A stretch of 64,000 bases of DNA. It comes from UBA1952 sp965246785 (lineage in GTDB: Bacteria; Bacteroidota; Bacteroidia; Chitinophagales; Chitinophagaceae). The translations under genes and the position numbers were made by a program. The notes beneath the pieces were generated by a model, which saw nothing but the letters and a program-made list of their open reading frames with translations, was not told the DNA's origin and searched no databases. This document shows positions 44,530 to 52,997 of this stretch, piece after piece; the stretch's first letter is position 1, and the number at the start of each line of letters is the position of its first letter. Location: positions 124,001-188,000 of the forward strand of contig CBDFFM010000020.1 in assembly GCA_965246785.1 (NCBI GenBank), in the 5' to 3' direction.

Positions 44530-45468
44530 ATGCCCTCCACACCTATTGCCCTTGCCCTCCACGGCGGCGCCGGCACCATCCTGCGCAGCACTATGACACC
44601 GGACTTGCAGGCCCAATACGAAGCTGCGCTCAAAGCCGCCTTAGATGCAGGCTATCGGATTCTTGAAGAGAGCGGTAGCGCCTTAGACGCCGTGGAAGCC
44701 TCCGTGCGCAGCTTAGAAGACTGCCCGCTCTTCAACGCCGGCCGCGGCGCCGTCTTCACCCACGAAGGCACGCACGAGATGGACGCCTCCATCATGGATG
44801 GCCGCGACCGCAGCGCCGGCGCGGTCTGCGGCATTGCAGGCGTGCGAAATCCTGTGGCGCTGGCCCGCGCCGTGATGGAAAAGAGCGAGCACGTGCTCCT
44901 CGCCGGAAAGGGCGCCGAAGCTTTTGCCCGCGCGGAAGGACTGCCTTTTGAGGATGAAGCTTACTTCTTCACAGAGCAGCGCCATAAGCAGTTGGAGGAG
45001 GCCATTGCCGAAGGCCGCATGCAGCTTGACCATTCCGATAAGGACAAGAAATTCGGCACCGTTGGCGCGGTGGCGCTGGATGCCTCCGGCAATCTGGCCG
45101 CCGCTACCTCCACCGGGGGCATGACCAACAAGCGCTGGGGCCGCGTCGGTGATTCGCCCATTCCCGGCGCGGGCACCTGGGCCTCCAACGATACCTGCGC
45201 CGTAAGCTGTACCGGCCACGGCGAGTATTTTATTCGCGCCGTCGTTGGTCATGATATTCATTGCCTTATGTCGTACAAAGGTCTTTCGCTGCGGGAAGCC
45301 TGCGATGAATTGGTGCACGATAAGCTGATGAAGATTGGCGGCGAAGGCGGCCTCATAGCCGTAGATGCCGCCGGCAACATTACCATGCCCTTCAACAGTG
45401 AAGGCATGTACCGCGCCTGCCGGGATTGGCGCGGGCGGGAGGAGGTGCTCATTTATGGAGCGGATTAA
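44530..45468 (+). CDS. Isoaspartyl peptidase / L-asparaginase (plant-type, IaaA-like)
   Basis: 312-residue Ntn-hydrolase precursor that would self-cleave before Thr177 (FGTVGAVALD), freeing the catalytic threonine. HGGAGTI is at the N-terminus and CTGHGEYFIR in the second half, as in family members. It hydrolyses isoaspartyl dipeptides and asparagine. Given cphA in the same window, it could cleave beta-Asp-Arg from cyanophycin (inference). Confidence 0.9.
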   Translation: MPSTPIALALHGGAGTILRSTMTPDLQAQYEAALKAALDAGYRILEESGSALDAVEASVRSLEDCPLFNAGRGAVFTHEGTHEMDASIMDGRDRSAGAVCGIAGVRNPVALARAVMEKSEHVLLAGKGAEAFARAEGLPFEDEAYFFTEQRHKQLEEAIAEGRMQLDHSDKDKKFGTVGAVALDASGNLAAATSTGGMTNKRWGRVGDSPIPGAGTWASNDTCAVSCTGHGEYFIRAVVGHDIHCLMSYKGLSLREACDELVHDKLMKIGGEGGLIAVDAAGNITMPFNSEGMYRACRDWRGREEVLIYGAD

Positions 45469-45528
45469 AAAACCCGTTCCTGCCTTACCGGCTGTTAATC
45501 TTTCCTTCAGTAAGTCGCCTGTACTACT

Positions 45529-45733
45529 GGCAGAGGCGGCAGATATCCCCCTCACGGAGGGGGAACGCCGCAGGCGAGGGGGAGGAGATGCAGGTGAAGG
45601 CCACCGGGGATGAAGATTTACAGTAGCGGCACAGCATCATCTGGCCTAAATCCCGGGTGGGCCATTGCTGCCGTTCCTCCCCCGGCCCTATCGGGCTTCC
45701 CCCTCCGTGAGGGGGATACCTGCCGCCTCTGCC
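45529..45733. repeat. 205-bp element with 37-bp terminal inverted repeats (MITE-like)
   Basis: The 37-bp ends (45529-45565 and 45697-45733) are reverse complements with one mismatch; each contains the smaller palindrome CCCCCTCACGGAGGGGG. There is no open reading frame of note inside and no target site duplication that I can define. The element sits between isoaspartyl peptidase and metalloprotease genes in a 428-bp gap that otherwise holds no gene. Confidence 0.7.
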
Positions 45734-45896
45734 CTTAGCCTAAGGTGAAAAACCAAACTACCCGAAAACCCGCCAACAAAACCACCCCTGCGCCCGTCCT
45801 TAAATAATATCCTTTAACCGAAGCATTGTCCTGCATGACCGCATTTCTTACACAGGCATAGCGTGCCGGGGCAGAAAGGGTGGTATTTTTACATCT

Positions 45897-48161
45897 ATGC
45901 TGTATCTGAACAAGAAAGTAGCGAATGCTTTGCTGGCGCTGAGCGCAGCCCTCTCCCCTGCCCTGCTCGCTGCCCAAGAGTTGAATGGCCTCTGGCAGCC
46001 GGCCCCGGCTACTTATGCCGCGGTGCACGGAGCGCCGGCCTTGCAGCCGGCACATTACAGCGCCTTCACAGCAAGCGAGTCGGGCCTGAGGGCTTTCTTA
46101 GAAAGCAGCGGGAAAGATTATACATCCGCCGGCAGCATTGCGCTGCCCCGGCCCGAAGGCGGCTACCGCGCCTTCCGCATCTGGGCTACGCCCGTGATGG
46201 CCGAAGCCTTAGCCGCGAAGTACCCGGAAATAACGACTTACACCGCCGAGGCGGCGGACAACCACAGCGTAACCGCGAAGATTGATTACAGCCCGCTCTT
46301 CGGGATGCACGCGATGGTGTATGACGGCTCCCGTACCTACCTCATAGACCCGTACAGCGGCCGGGCCGACGGCGCCTACATCGCTTATTATAAAAGCGAT
46401 TACAGCCGGGCCACCGGTGCGCTGATGCACTGCGATAATGGGGAGGAGGAAGCAAACGCGGCCCCTGTAGCGGGTGGGAGCAACGGCTCCCTCATCAACG
46501 GCACGGTGCGCCGGAAGTACCGGTTGGCCCTAGCGGCCGACAGCGAGTATTGCGCGGCGGTAGCGGGCTTGAACCCTACAAAAGCGGCAGTGCTGGCCAA
46601 GATGGTGGTATCCGTAAACCGGGTGAACGGCATCTATGAGCGTGAGTTTGCGCTGACGATGCAACTGATCGCGAATGAGGATACGCTCATCTTCACCGGG
46701 GCCGACCCGTACAGCAATAACAGCGGCAGCTCCATGCTAGGGCAGAACCAGAGTACTGTTACCAACCGCATCGGCTCGGCTAACTACGACATCGGCCACG
46801 TGTTCAGCACTGGCGGTGGCGGCATTGCCTACCAGGCATGCGTGTGCAACAGCGGCAATAAGGCTAAAGGCGTAACCGGCAGCGCCAGCCCCGTGGGCGA
46901 CGCCTTTGACGTGGACTATGTGGCGCACGAGATGGGCCACCAATACTCAGCCGACCACACGTTCAATGCCAGTACCGGCTCCTGCAACGGCAATGGCAAC
47001 CTAAGCACCTCCTACGAGCCGGGCAGCGGCTCCACCATTATGGCGTATGCCAACATCTGCGGCAGCCCCAACGACTTCCAGAAGTACACTGACCCTTACT
47101 TCCACTCCGCATCACTGGAGCAGATTTCATCCTACATCACGATACAAGGTACCTGTGCCGCTACCAGCATTTCTACCAATACGAATGCGGCGCTGCCCGG
47201 CTTTAGCGCCACTTATAATATTCCCTACAAGACGCCTTTTGAACTGACCGGCCCGGTGGCTACCGATGCCACGGCCGATACGATTACCTATTGCTGGGAG
47301 CAGCGCAATACCGGCGGCGTGGACTTTCTAAAAACCCTCGCGGCTACCACCACCGACGGGCCGCTGTTCCGCTCCTTCCTGCCCACTACCTCTACCACGC
47401 GCTCCTTCCCCAATCCGAAGCGCCTGGTGCTCGGCCCTACCGCCTCCACGCCGGGCGAGAAGCTGCCCGATGTGACGCGCAGCATGAGCTTCGGCTATGT
47501 GGAGCGCGATGTATATCAGGGCTGGGGCTGCTTCAACTTCCCTACAGACCGCATTATCCTCAACGCCTATGCACCCACCGGCACGAGCGATGTGTTTAAG
47601 GTAACGCTGCCGGCGGGCGGCGAGACCTGGACGGGCGGCAGCTACCAGACCATAACCTGGGATGTGGCCGGCACCAATGGCCTGCCCGTACTGTGCACCA
47701 ACGTGGACATCCTCCTCTCCATAGACGGCGGCAACACATACCCCATCACCCTCAAAGCCAATACATCTAACGACGGCTCGGAAACAGTGCTTATCCCTTC
47801 TGTAACCGCTTACATCAGCGGCGCGCGCATCAAGGTGCGCAGCGTGGGCAATGTCTTCTTCAGCATCAACCCCGCCAACTTCGCCTTAGACCTCGGGCTG
47901 GTAGGCGTGCGCGGGGCGTCGCTCAATGAGGCTTCGGTGCAGGTATCGCCCGTACCGGCGGAGGGCGAACTGCGGGTAAGCCTGCCAACTGCCGCAGGTG
48001 CGGTGGATGCGCGGCTGCTCAATACGCTGGGCCAGGCTGTGTGGAACGGCACTTTGAAGGGCAATAGCAATATTGCGGTGGGCAGCCTGCCGCGCGGGGT
48101 GTACTACCTGCGGGTAGCGGCGGATGGCGGCGTTGTTACGAAGACGGTGACGCTGCGGTAA
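45897..48161 (+). CDS. Secreted zinc metalloprotease (reprolysin-like) with T9SS sorting domain
   Basis: 754 residues. A signal peptide (about 1-26) is followed by a pro-region and a catalytic domain with zinc ligands His344, His348 and His354 and base Glu345 in HEMGHQYSADH. The last 85 residues form a type IX secretion sorting domain ending in GGVVTKTVTLR, so it is exported across the outer membrane and probably anchored or released. The middle region has beta-sandwich character. Terminator directly after. Confidence 0.9.
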   Translation: MLYLNKKVANALLALSAALSPALLAAQELNGLWQPAPATYAAVHGAPALQPAHYSAFTASESGLRAFLESSGKDYTSAGSIALPRPEGGYRAFRIWATPVMAEALAAKYPEITTYTAEAADNHSVTAKIDYSPLFGMHAMVYDGSRTYLIDPYSGRADGAYIAYYKSDYSRATGALMHCDNGEEEANAAPVAGGSNGSLINGTVRRKYRLALAADSEYCAAVAGLNPTKAAVLAKMVVSVNRVNGIYEREFALTMQLIANEDTLIFTGADPYSNNSGSSMLGQNQSTVTNRIGSANYDIGHVFSTGGGGIAYQACVCNSGNKAKGVTGSASPVGDAFDVDYVAHEMGHQYSADHTFNASTGSCNGNGNLSTSYEPGSGSTIMAYANICGSPNDFQKYTDPYFHSASLEQISSYITIQGTCAATSISTNTNAALPGFSATYNIPYKTPFELTGPVATDATADTITYCWEQRNTGGVDFLKTLAATTTDGPLFRSFLPTTSTTRSFPNPKRLVLGPTASTPGEKLPDVTRSMSFGYVERDVYQGWGCFNFPTDRIILNAYAPTGTSDVFKVTLPAGGETWTGGSYQTITWDVAGTNGLPVLCTNVDILLSIDGGNTYPITLKANTSNDGSETVLIPSVTAYISGARIKVRSVGNVFFSINPANFALDLGLVGVRGASLNEASVQVSPVPAEGELRVSLPTAAGAVDARLLNTLGQAVWNGTLKGNSNIAVGSLPRGVYYLRVAADGGVVTKTVTLR

Positions 48162-48183
48162 AGGATTTTGCTTTGATTCTATG

Positions 48184-48214
48184 AAAAAGGGCTGCCTATT
48201 CGGGCAGCCCTTTT
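48184..48214 (+). terminator. Terminator after metalloprotease gene
   Basis: GGGCTGCC and GGCAGCCC pair with a short loop and are followed by TTTT, 22 bp past the stop. Confidence 0.85.
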
Positions 48215-48326
48215 AATTACGCTTGGTAACCCTACAATCGAAACATGGACGCGCATAGGGGCGAATTTCAGCTTGTCAAACGATTATGATAGCGAGCGTC
48301 TGACAGTGTCAATGCGGATACTCACA

Positions 48327-48794
48327 TCACGCCTCCTTGCGCCGCGCATTTTCAGTCGGCTTATTCTGCCTCGTGAACAAGCCGATATCCTTGAACAGGA
48401 AATTACCTGCTAGAGTAATGATGCCTACAAGGAAGGGAATGAGAGTTTGTCCCTTATCGTAAACCACGAGCCATACGATTGCACCTAATCCAATGATGAA
48501 GATGGCGAGTGCTGCCCAGAATCTCATCCTGAACTCTCTTAACATAACATCAAGACGCTTCGCTTCCATACGCTCTTCACGCTCTCCCTCTTCTGCTTTG
48601 CTCTCAAAGTAAATCTCGGCTATCTCCTTGACCGAGTTACCGAGAGATTCTATTGAATGCTGCCAGCTATTTACTATCTGGGGAGTTATGCTTTCCTGAC
48701 GCTTTTCAGGTATCGCCTTCTTGGATAACTCAAGCTGTTCATTTACCGCGTCTTCCAGCGAATCATGGAATGTCTTTTCGTTCTCGTCGTCCAT
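48327..48794 (-). CDS. Hypothetical membrane protein with coiled coil and two TM segments
   Basis: 155 residues from ATG 48794. The first half is helical and highly charged (EEGEREERMEAKRLDVMLRE), probably a coiled coil, and the second half has two hydrophobic helices (FWAALAIFIIGLGAIVWLVV and TLIPFLVGIITLAGNFLF) with a basic C-terminus. No family assigned. Together with the gene at 49027 it forms a small accessory island on the minus strand. Confidence 0.55.
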   Translation of the reverse strand: MDDENEKTFHDSLEDAVNEQLELSKKAIPEKRQESITPQIVNSWQHSIESLGNSVKEIAEIYFESKAEEGEREERMEAKRLDVMLREFRMRFWAALAIFIIGLGAIVWLVVYDKGQTLIPFLVGIITLAGNFLFKDIGLFTRQNKPTENARRKEA

Positions 48795-49026
48795 CGGTAA
48801 TCCGTTTATGATAAATGATTTGGGTGGCCATGAATTTTCTCCGCGCATTTGATTTGAGAAAGAACGGTTGAGATGAATAGAGCCTCATCCTTGGACGAAA
48901 ATCTTTGATGATTGGAGTCAGTGGCGGTTACACCGGCTGTGAAAGGCTACCAGGAGCGACAAAACATGTAATCAGGCAAGCGACAAAAATTAATGATCTG
49001 TCGCTATGATAAGGTTTCAAAGCGAA

Positions 49027-49338
49027 TCAACGGTCTCCATACGCTCTAGCGACTTCATCGTACAGTCCCATAATCCGTTCAGCAATCTCTTCGAGTTCGT
49101 TGCTTGACATCGAATTGACTGTTGCTTGGATTGTTCCTTCGTCACCTTGTGCAGGCATTTTGGTGATGTCCGCCATTAATGCTTCAAATTCCTTTGCTAT
49201 TTCACCTTGAAGATGGTTCCCCGTTTGTAGAGTGTGTACGGCGACTATAGCATCGACTATTCTCGTTCTGATTGGCCTATTTGATACAAGCGCCAATGAA
49301 GCGAGATGAAATTTTTCCCAAGCGTAGCTTAATCCCAT
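49027..49338 (-). CDS. Conserved hypothetical protein
   Basis: 103 residues. Begins MGLSYAWEKFHLASLALVS and ends LEEIAERIMGLYDEVARAYG, a helical protein of a type common in bacteria next to accessory genes. No function assigned. A gap of about 230 bp separates it from the next minus-strand gene. Confidence 0.55.
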   Translation of the reverse strand: MGLSYAWEKFHLASLALVSNRPIRTRIVDAIVAVHTLQTGNHLQGEIAKEFEALMADITKMPAQGDEGTIQATVNSMSSNELEEIAERIMGLYDEVARAYGDR

Positions 49339-49533
49339 GGAATTATGTTTCCGGTAAAATTACCGAATAGCTGAAGAGTATTTCACGTTAACCGCCATTA
49401 ACGCCCCCTTGCTGGCGCAAGAATGCAGCCACGCCCTTGCGCGCAGCGTTCTTGCGTCAATGCTGTAGCCTGCCAGCCTTTTGCCTGCATATTATCGTTC
49501 TTCCAGATATTGATTATTAAAAGTAAAGTGTTC

Positions 49534-49603
49534 TTCGCGATGTTAGCGATAGCGCATCGCGAAGGCGAATGGCGCCGTTCTTCGAACGGCCGGCGATAGC
49601 CGG
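49534..49603. repeat. Cluster of three hairpins in the 524-bp gap before atpG
   Basis: TTCGCGATG/CATCGCGAA (49534-49542 and 49555-49563), GCCGTTC/GAACGGC (49574-49590) and CCGGC/GCCGG (49590-49603) are three successive perfect stems. The gap 49339-49862 otherwise holds no gene that I can support. Confidence 0.5.
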
Positions 49604-49823
49604 ATACGGATGCTGCTATGGGCTTTATATTGAAAGAGCGGTTACGGACACACCTCCTCCATAGCTCCTCCATACCTCCTTCATGTTTCCTCCCCATCTG
49701 CAGTATGACATACTCCCACTTGGGCCCGGGATAGCTGTGGCTCCCGCCAGCCATTCAAAGCCGCACTATTGCATGTGCGCATAAAAACACCGCCCGCTCT
49801 TCCATCTTCCCGCCGCCTTCCCG

Positions 49824-49831
49824 TACCTTCG
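49824..49831 (+). promoter_or_regulatory. -7-like box (TACCTTCG) before atpG
   Basis: TACCTTCG, the same TAnnTTCG form as before the GT4 gene at 17917, 31 bp before the atpG ATG. Confidence 0.35.
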
Positions 49832-49862
49832 CGCCCGTCAACAATCCTAAAGATTTCGCCAG

Positions 49863-50744
49863 ATGTCAGGACAGCTTAAAGAAGTACGCAGCCGGATTAA
49901 ATCCGTTACCTCCACCCAGCAGATTACCAAGGCCATGAAGATGGTGAGCGCCGCCAAGCTCCGCCGCGCGCAGGACGCCATCACCCAGATGCGCCCCTAC
50001 TCCCAGAAGCTGCAGGAGATGCTTTCCAACATCGTCTCCTCCCTCTCCACGGATGCAAACCTTCCACTGGCTACCGAGCGCGCTCCCGAGCGCGTCCTCC
50101 TCATCCCCATCACCTCCGACCGCGGACTGGCCGGCGCCTACAACGCCAATGTGGTGAAGCTCACCCGCGAGACCATCCGTGAGCGGTACAGCGCCCAGAT
50201 GGCCAAGGGCAACGTAACCGTCATGCCGCTGGGCAAGAAGGGCTATGAAGCCTTCCAGCGCCACAACTTCAAGATGGTGGACAAGTTCTGGACGCTCTTC
50301 ACCAACCTTTCCTTTGACAGCGTGCGTGAGGCCGCGCAATACGCCCAGGAGGCCTTCCTGAATGGCGAGTACGACCGTGTGGAGCTCGTCTATAGCCAGT
50401 TCCGCAACGCCGCTACGCAGGTATTCGTAGCCGAGCCGTTCCTGCCTATCCCGCGTATTGCGAAGACCGGGGGCGCAAAGGAAACCGACTTCATCTATGA
50501 GCCGAACCGCGAAACCCTCCTGCTGGAGCTGATGCCTAAAATCCTCAACACGCAGGTCTATAAAGCAGTGCTGGACGCCAATGCCTCCGAGCACGGCGCC
50601 CGCATGACGGCTATGGATAAGGCCTCCGAAAACGCCGCCGAACTCCTGCGCAACCTCAAAATCTCCTACAACCGCGCCCGCCAGGCTGCCATCACCACTG
50701 AGCTTACCGAAATTGTGAGCGGAGCGGCGGCATTGCAAGGGTAA
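49863..50744 (+). CDS. atpG: ATP synthase F1 subunit gamma
   Basis: 293 residues, full length. N-terminal RSRIKSVTSTQQITKAMKMVSAAKLRRAQ and C-terminal KASENAAELLRNLKISYNRARQ form the coiled-coil rotor shaft, and TSDRGLAGAYNANV is the conserved middle. It links the catalytic head to the rotor. The gene stands apart from other F1Fo genes, none of which is in this window. Confidence 0.94.
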   Translation: MSGQLKEVRSRIKSVTSTQQITKAMKMVSAAKLRRAQDAITQMRPYSQKLQEMLSNIVSSLSTDANLPLATERAPERVLLIPITSDRGLAGAYNANVVKLTRETIRERYSAQMAKGNVTVMPLGKKGYEAFQRHNFKMVDKFWTLFTNLSFDSVREAAQYAQEAFLNGEYDRVELVYSQFRNAATQVFVAEPFLPIPRIAKTGGAKETDFIYEPNRETLLLELMPKILNTQVYKAVLDANASEHGARMTAMDKASENAAELLRNLKISYNRARQAAITTELTEIVSGAAALQG

Positions 50745-50775
50745 CGAGTCCCTTAGGGACGGCCCAATATAATAG

Positions 50776-50795
50776 CCAGGGATTTCAATCCCTGG
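50776..50795. repeat. Small hairpin between atpG and ABC permease
   Basis: A perfect 9-bp stem (CCAGGGATT/AATCCCTGG) with a 2-nt loop, 31 bp past the atpG stop. It lacks a T run and may be a repeat element instead of a terminator. Confidence 0.4.
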
Positions 50796-50804
50796 TAACT
50801 TGCA

Positions 50805-52073
50805 TTGCCTAAGCGCCGCGTTCCCGTGTCCCTCTTCTTCAACCTCAGCCTCGCTTTTCGCGCCATCCGGAGCAATATGCTCAGGAGCGTGCTTACTATC
50901 CTCATCATCGGATTGGGCATTATGGCGCTGGTGGGTATTCTTACCTCCATTGAAGTCATTAAGGCGGCCCTTACCTCCAACTTCTCGGCGATGGGCGCCA
51001 ATACCTTCCAGGTAACCTCCGACATCATCAAGCAAACCCGCAACAAGGGCGGCAAAGGCGGCGCGCACATCTCCGTCACCGAAGGCAAGAATATTACCTA
51101 CGACGAGGCTAAGGCCTTCAAGGCCCGCTACGGCCTTGCCGCCAAAATGGGCATCCTCATGCGCGCCGGCGGCATTGAGACCGTCTCCTTTGCCGACCGC
51201 AAGACCAACCCCAACATCGGTATTTCCGGGGTGGATGAGTCCTACTTCTCCATCTCCGCCACCAAACTCATTGCGGGCCGCGCCTTCTCGCCTTATGAGC
51301 TGCAGTCTGCCTCCTACGTGTGCGTGCTGGGCAACGGCATTGCCGTCAAGCTCTTCAAGTCCAATCCTGCCGGGGCCATTGGCAAGGTGGTCAACCTCGG
51401 CGCCCACAAGCTCCGCGTCATCGGCGTAGCCGAAAGCAAGGGCGGCAATATGATGATGAACACCGACAACAACGTGCTCCTGCCCCTCGAGACCGCCCGC
51501 ACCCTTTACGGCGGCGGCTCCTTTATAGTCAACGTAGCCGTGCCCACCGTGGAGCAGAAGCCCGTAGCCACCGACGAGGCCGAGGGCCTCTTCCGCGTCA
51601 TCCGCAAAGTGCCCCTCGGCACCGCGTCGGACTTTGCCATCAATCAAAACGACACCCTCGCCAACATGCTCCTCGAAAACCTCAGCACCGTCCGCTGGGC
51701 CGCACTGCTTGTGGGCATCATCACCCTCCTCGGCTCCGTCATCGGCCTCATGAACATCATGCTCGTGAGCGTGGCCGAGCGCACCCGCGAAATCGGCGTC
51801 TCCAAAGCCCTTGGCGCCCGCGCCGCCACCATCAAAGGCCAATTCCTCACCGAGTCCGTGCTTATTTCCCTCCTTGGCGGCGCATTGGGCGTGATACTCG
51901 GCATCGGCGTAGGCAATCTCGTGGGCCTCACCTTCAGCATCGGCTTCATCGTGCCCTGGGTGTGGATGGGCGCCGGCCTCGCGCTTTGCGCCGTAGTAGG
52001 CATCCTCTCTGGCATCTATCCCGCCATCAAAGCCTCCCGCCTCGACCCCATCGTGGCGCTGCGGTATGAATGA
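50805..52073 (+). CDS. ABC transporter permease (MacB/FtsX-like)
   Basis: 422 residues. A first TM segment (MLRSVLTILIIGLGIMALVG) is followed by a large periplasmic MacB-PCD domain and three TM segments at the C-terminus (the last third starts LLVGIITLLGSVIGLMNIMLV). The start could be TTG 50805 or GTG 50826. The ATP-binding partner is not in this window. Typical substrates are macrolides, lipoproteins or peptides, but nothing shows which. Confidence 0.85.
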   Translation: MPKRRVPVSLFFNLSLAFRAIRSNMLRSVLTILIIGLGIMALVGILTSIEVIKAALTSNFSAMGANTFQVTSDIIKQTRNKGGKGGAHISVTEGKNITYDEAKAFKARYGLAAKMGILMRAGGIETVSFADRKTNPNIGISGVDESYFSISATKLIAGRAFSPYELQSASYVCVLGNGIAVKLFKSNPAGAIGKVVNLGAHKLRVIGVAESKGGNMMMNTDNNVLLPLETARTLYGGGSFIVNVAVPTVEQKPVATDEAEGLFRVIRKVPLGTASDFAINQNDTLANMLLENLSTVRWAALLVGIITLLGSVIGLMNIMLVSVAERTREIGVSKALGARAATIKGQFLTESVLISLLGGALGVILGIGVGNLVGLTFSIGFIVPWVWMGAGLALCAVVGILSGIYPAIKASRLDPIVALRYE

Positions 52074-52230
52074 TGCGTGGCCGTGGGATTTATTATTGAG
52101 CCGGCTTCCGGTTCGCTCCCAATCTTCCGTTGCGTCGCACTCCTCGGGGGCTGTCAGTCTGTTGGGCTTCTCACTTAATATCCGGCACGGGGCTAATGAG
52201 CGGAGCCTTCCCAAAACGCATTTATACCTC

Positions 52231-52498
52231 ACCAGCAGCTGCTAGGGGCATCCGAATGCGTATTTGGAAGCCCTACACATACGTGTAGGACGTCCGTAAG
52301 CGTATTTGTGAGCAACACACATACGTGTGGGGCATCTGAATGCGCCAATATGTCCACCGCACATACGTGAGGCGCATACATTTGCGCCATTGTGTCCACC
52401 ACACATATGTGTGGAGCTTCCGAATGCGCTGTTGCGAGCAACACACATACGTGTGGGGCATCTGAATACACCATTGCAAGCGCCACACATACGTGAGG
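52231..52498. repeat. Seven palindromes at exact 42-bp spacing
   Basis: Palindrome centres at 52238.5, 52280.5, 52322.5, 52364.5, 52406.5, 52448.5 and 52490.5. The first is AGCAGCTGCT; the others are forms of CACATACGTG, best as the perfect 16-mer CCACACATATGTGTGG at 52399-52414. Spacers differ by many substitutions but never by an indel. Changes at the stem preserve pairing (T/A at 52274/52287 where other units have C/G). Both strands are open in one or more frames because 42 is a multiple of 3, but no start, ribosome site or codon bias supports a gene. Confidence 0.85.
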
Positions 52499-52646
52499 AG
52501 CCTATAAAGACGTTGCGGAGCCTTCCGCCGGAAATGCCGCGCTTCAAAAGCGCGCTCGGCAAGGCAGAAAAAATTTTGGCCGCCGCCGGGTTACCTTTTG
52601 CGCAGCCCCGTATCAATGTGAAATCAAACCACAAAAAGCAACTATT

Positions 52647-52931
52647 ATGAAGCTTGTAAAGTTCGGCGCTATCGCCCTCGCCCTTTTCGCAGTATCCTGC
52701 AACAACGACACCACCACTTCTACAGAGACTAAGACGGACTCCTCTGCCATGACTGCTCCTGCTCCAATGGCTGAGCCTGCTCCGGCTCCTGCTATGGCCG
52801 ACACTACGCACATGGCTGGCGCTCCTGCCGGCGGCATGGACACAATGAAGATGAAGACTGAAACCAAGATGGAGACCAAGTCTAACGGCTCCAAGATGGA
52901 AGTCAAGAAGGAAGAAAAGAAGATGAAGTAA
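52647..52931 (+). CDS. Small lipoprotein
   Basis: 94 residues. The signal peptide ends in the lipobox FAVSC, so Cys19 would be lipidated. The tail is Ala/Pro-rich and then Lys/Glu/Met-rich with repeats MKTETKMETK. It is likely anchored in the outer or inner membrane and disordered. The palindrome array lies upstream, and a strong terminator follows. Confidence 0.75.
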   Translation: MKLVKFGAIALALFAVSCNNDTTTSTETKTDSSAMTAPAPMAEPAPAPAMADTTHMAGAPAGGMDTMKMKTETKMETKSNGSKMEVKKEEKKMK

Positions 52932-52967
52932 TTCCCGCAGGGAAACATTGCTCCGTCACACACACAG

Positions 52968-52991
52968 CAGCCGCTCCGCAAGGGGCGGCTG
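52968..52991 (+). terminator. Terminator after lipoprotein gene
   Basis: CAGCCGC and GCGGCTG close a loop that contains a further short stem, followed by TCTTTTTTA; the run of T starts just past the stem. Confidence 0.8.
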
Positions 52992-52997
52992 TCTTTT

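Noticed and set aside
49398..49754. 118-codon frame on the minus strand before atpG
   Set aside because: No domain, odd composition, runs across the triple hairpin and a GC-rich repeat region.
49866..52232. 788-codon open reading frame antisense to atpG and the ABC permease
   Set aside because: Both sense genes have strong family motifs. The antisense frame is low-complexity (Gly/His/Ala/Glu-rich) and has no domain; such long shadows arise from biased codon use in GC-rich genes.
52231..52498. CRISPR array
   Set aside because: Repeat-plus-spacer period of 42 bp is too short, repeats are not identical, and no cas genes are nearby.
52229..52811. Open frames through the 42-bp array (14-residue repeats such as APHVCV)
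   Set aside because: The frames are open on both strands only because the period is a multiple of three and the repeats are palindromic. They have no good start and one runs antisense into the lipoprotein gene.
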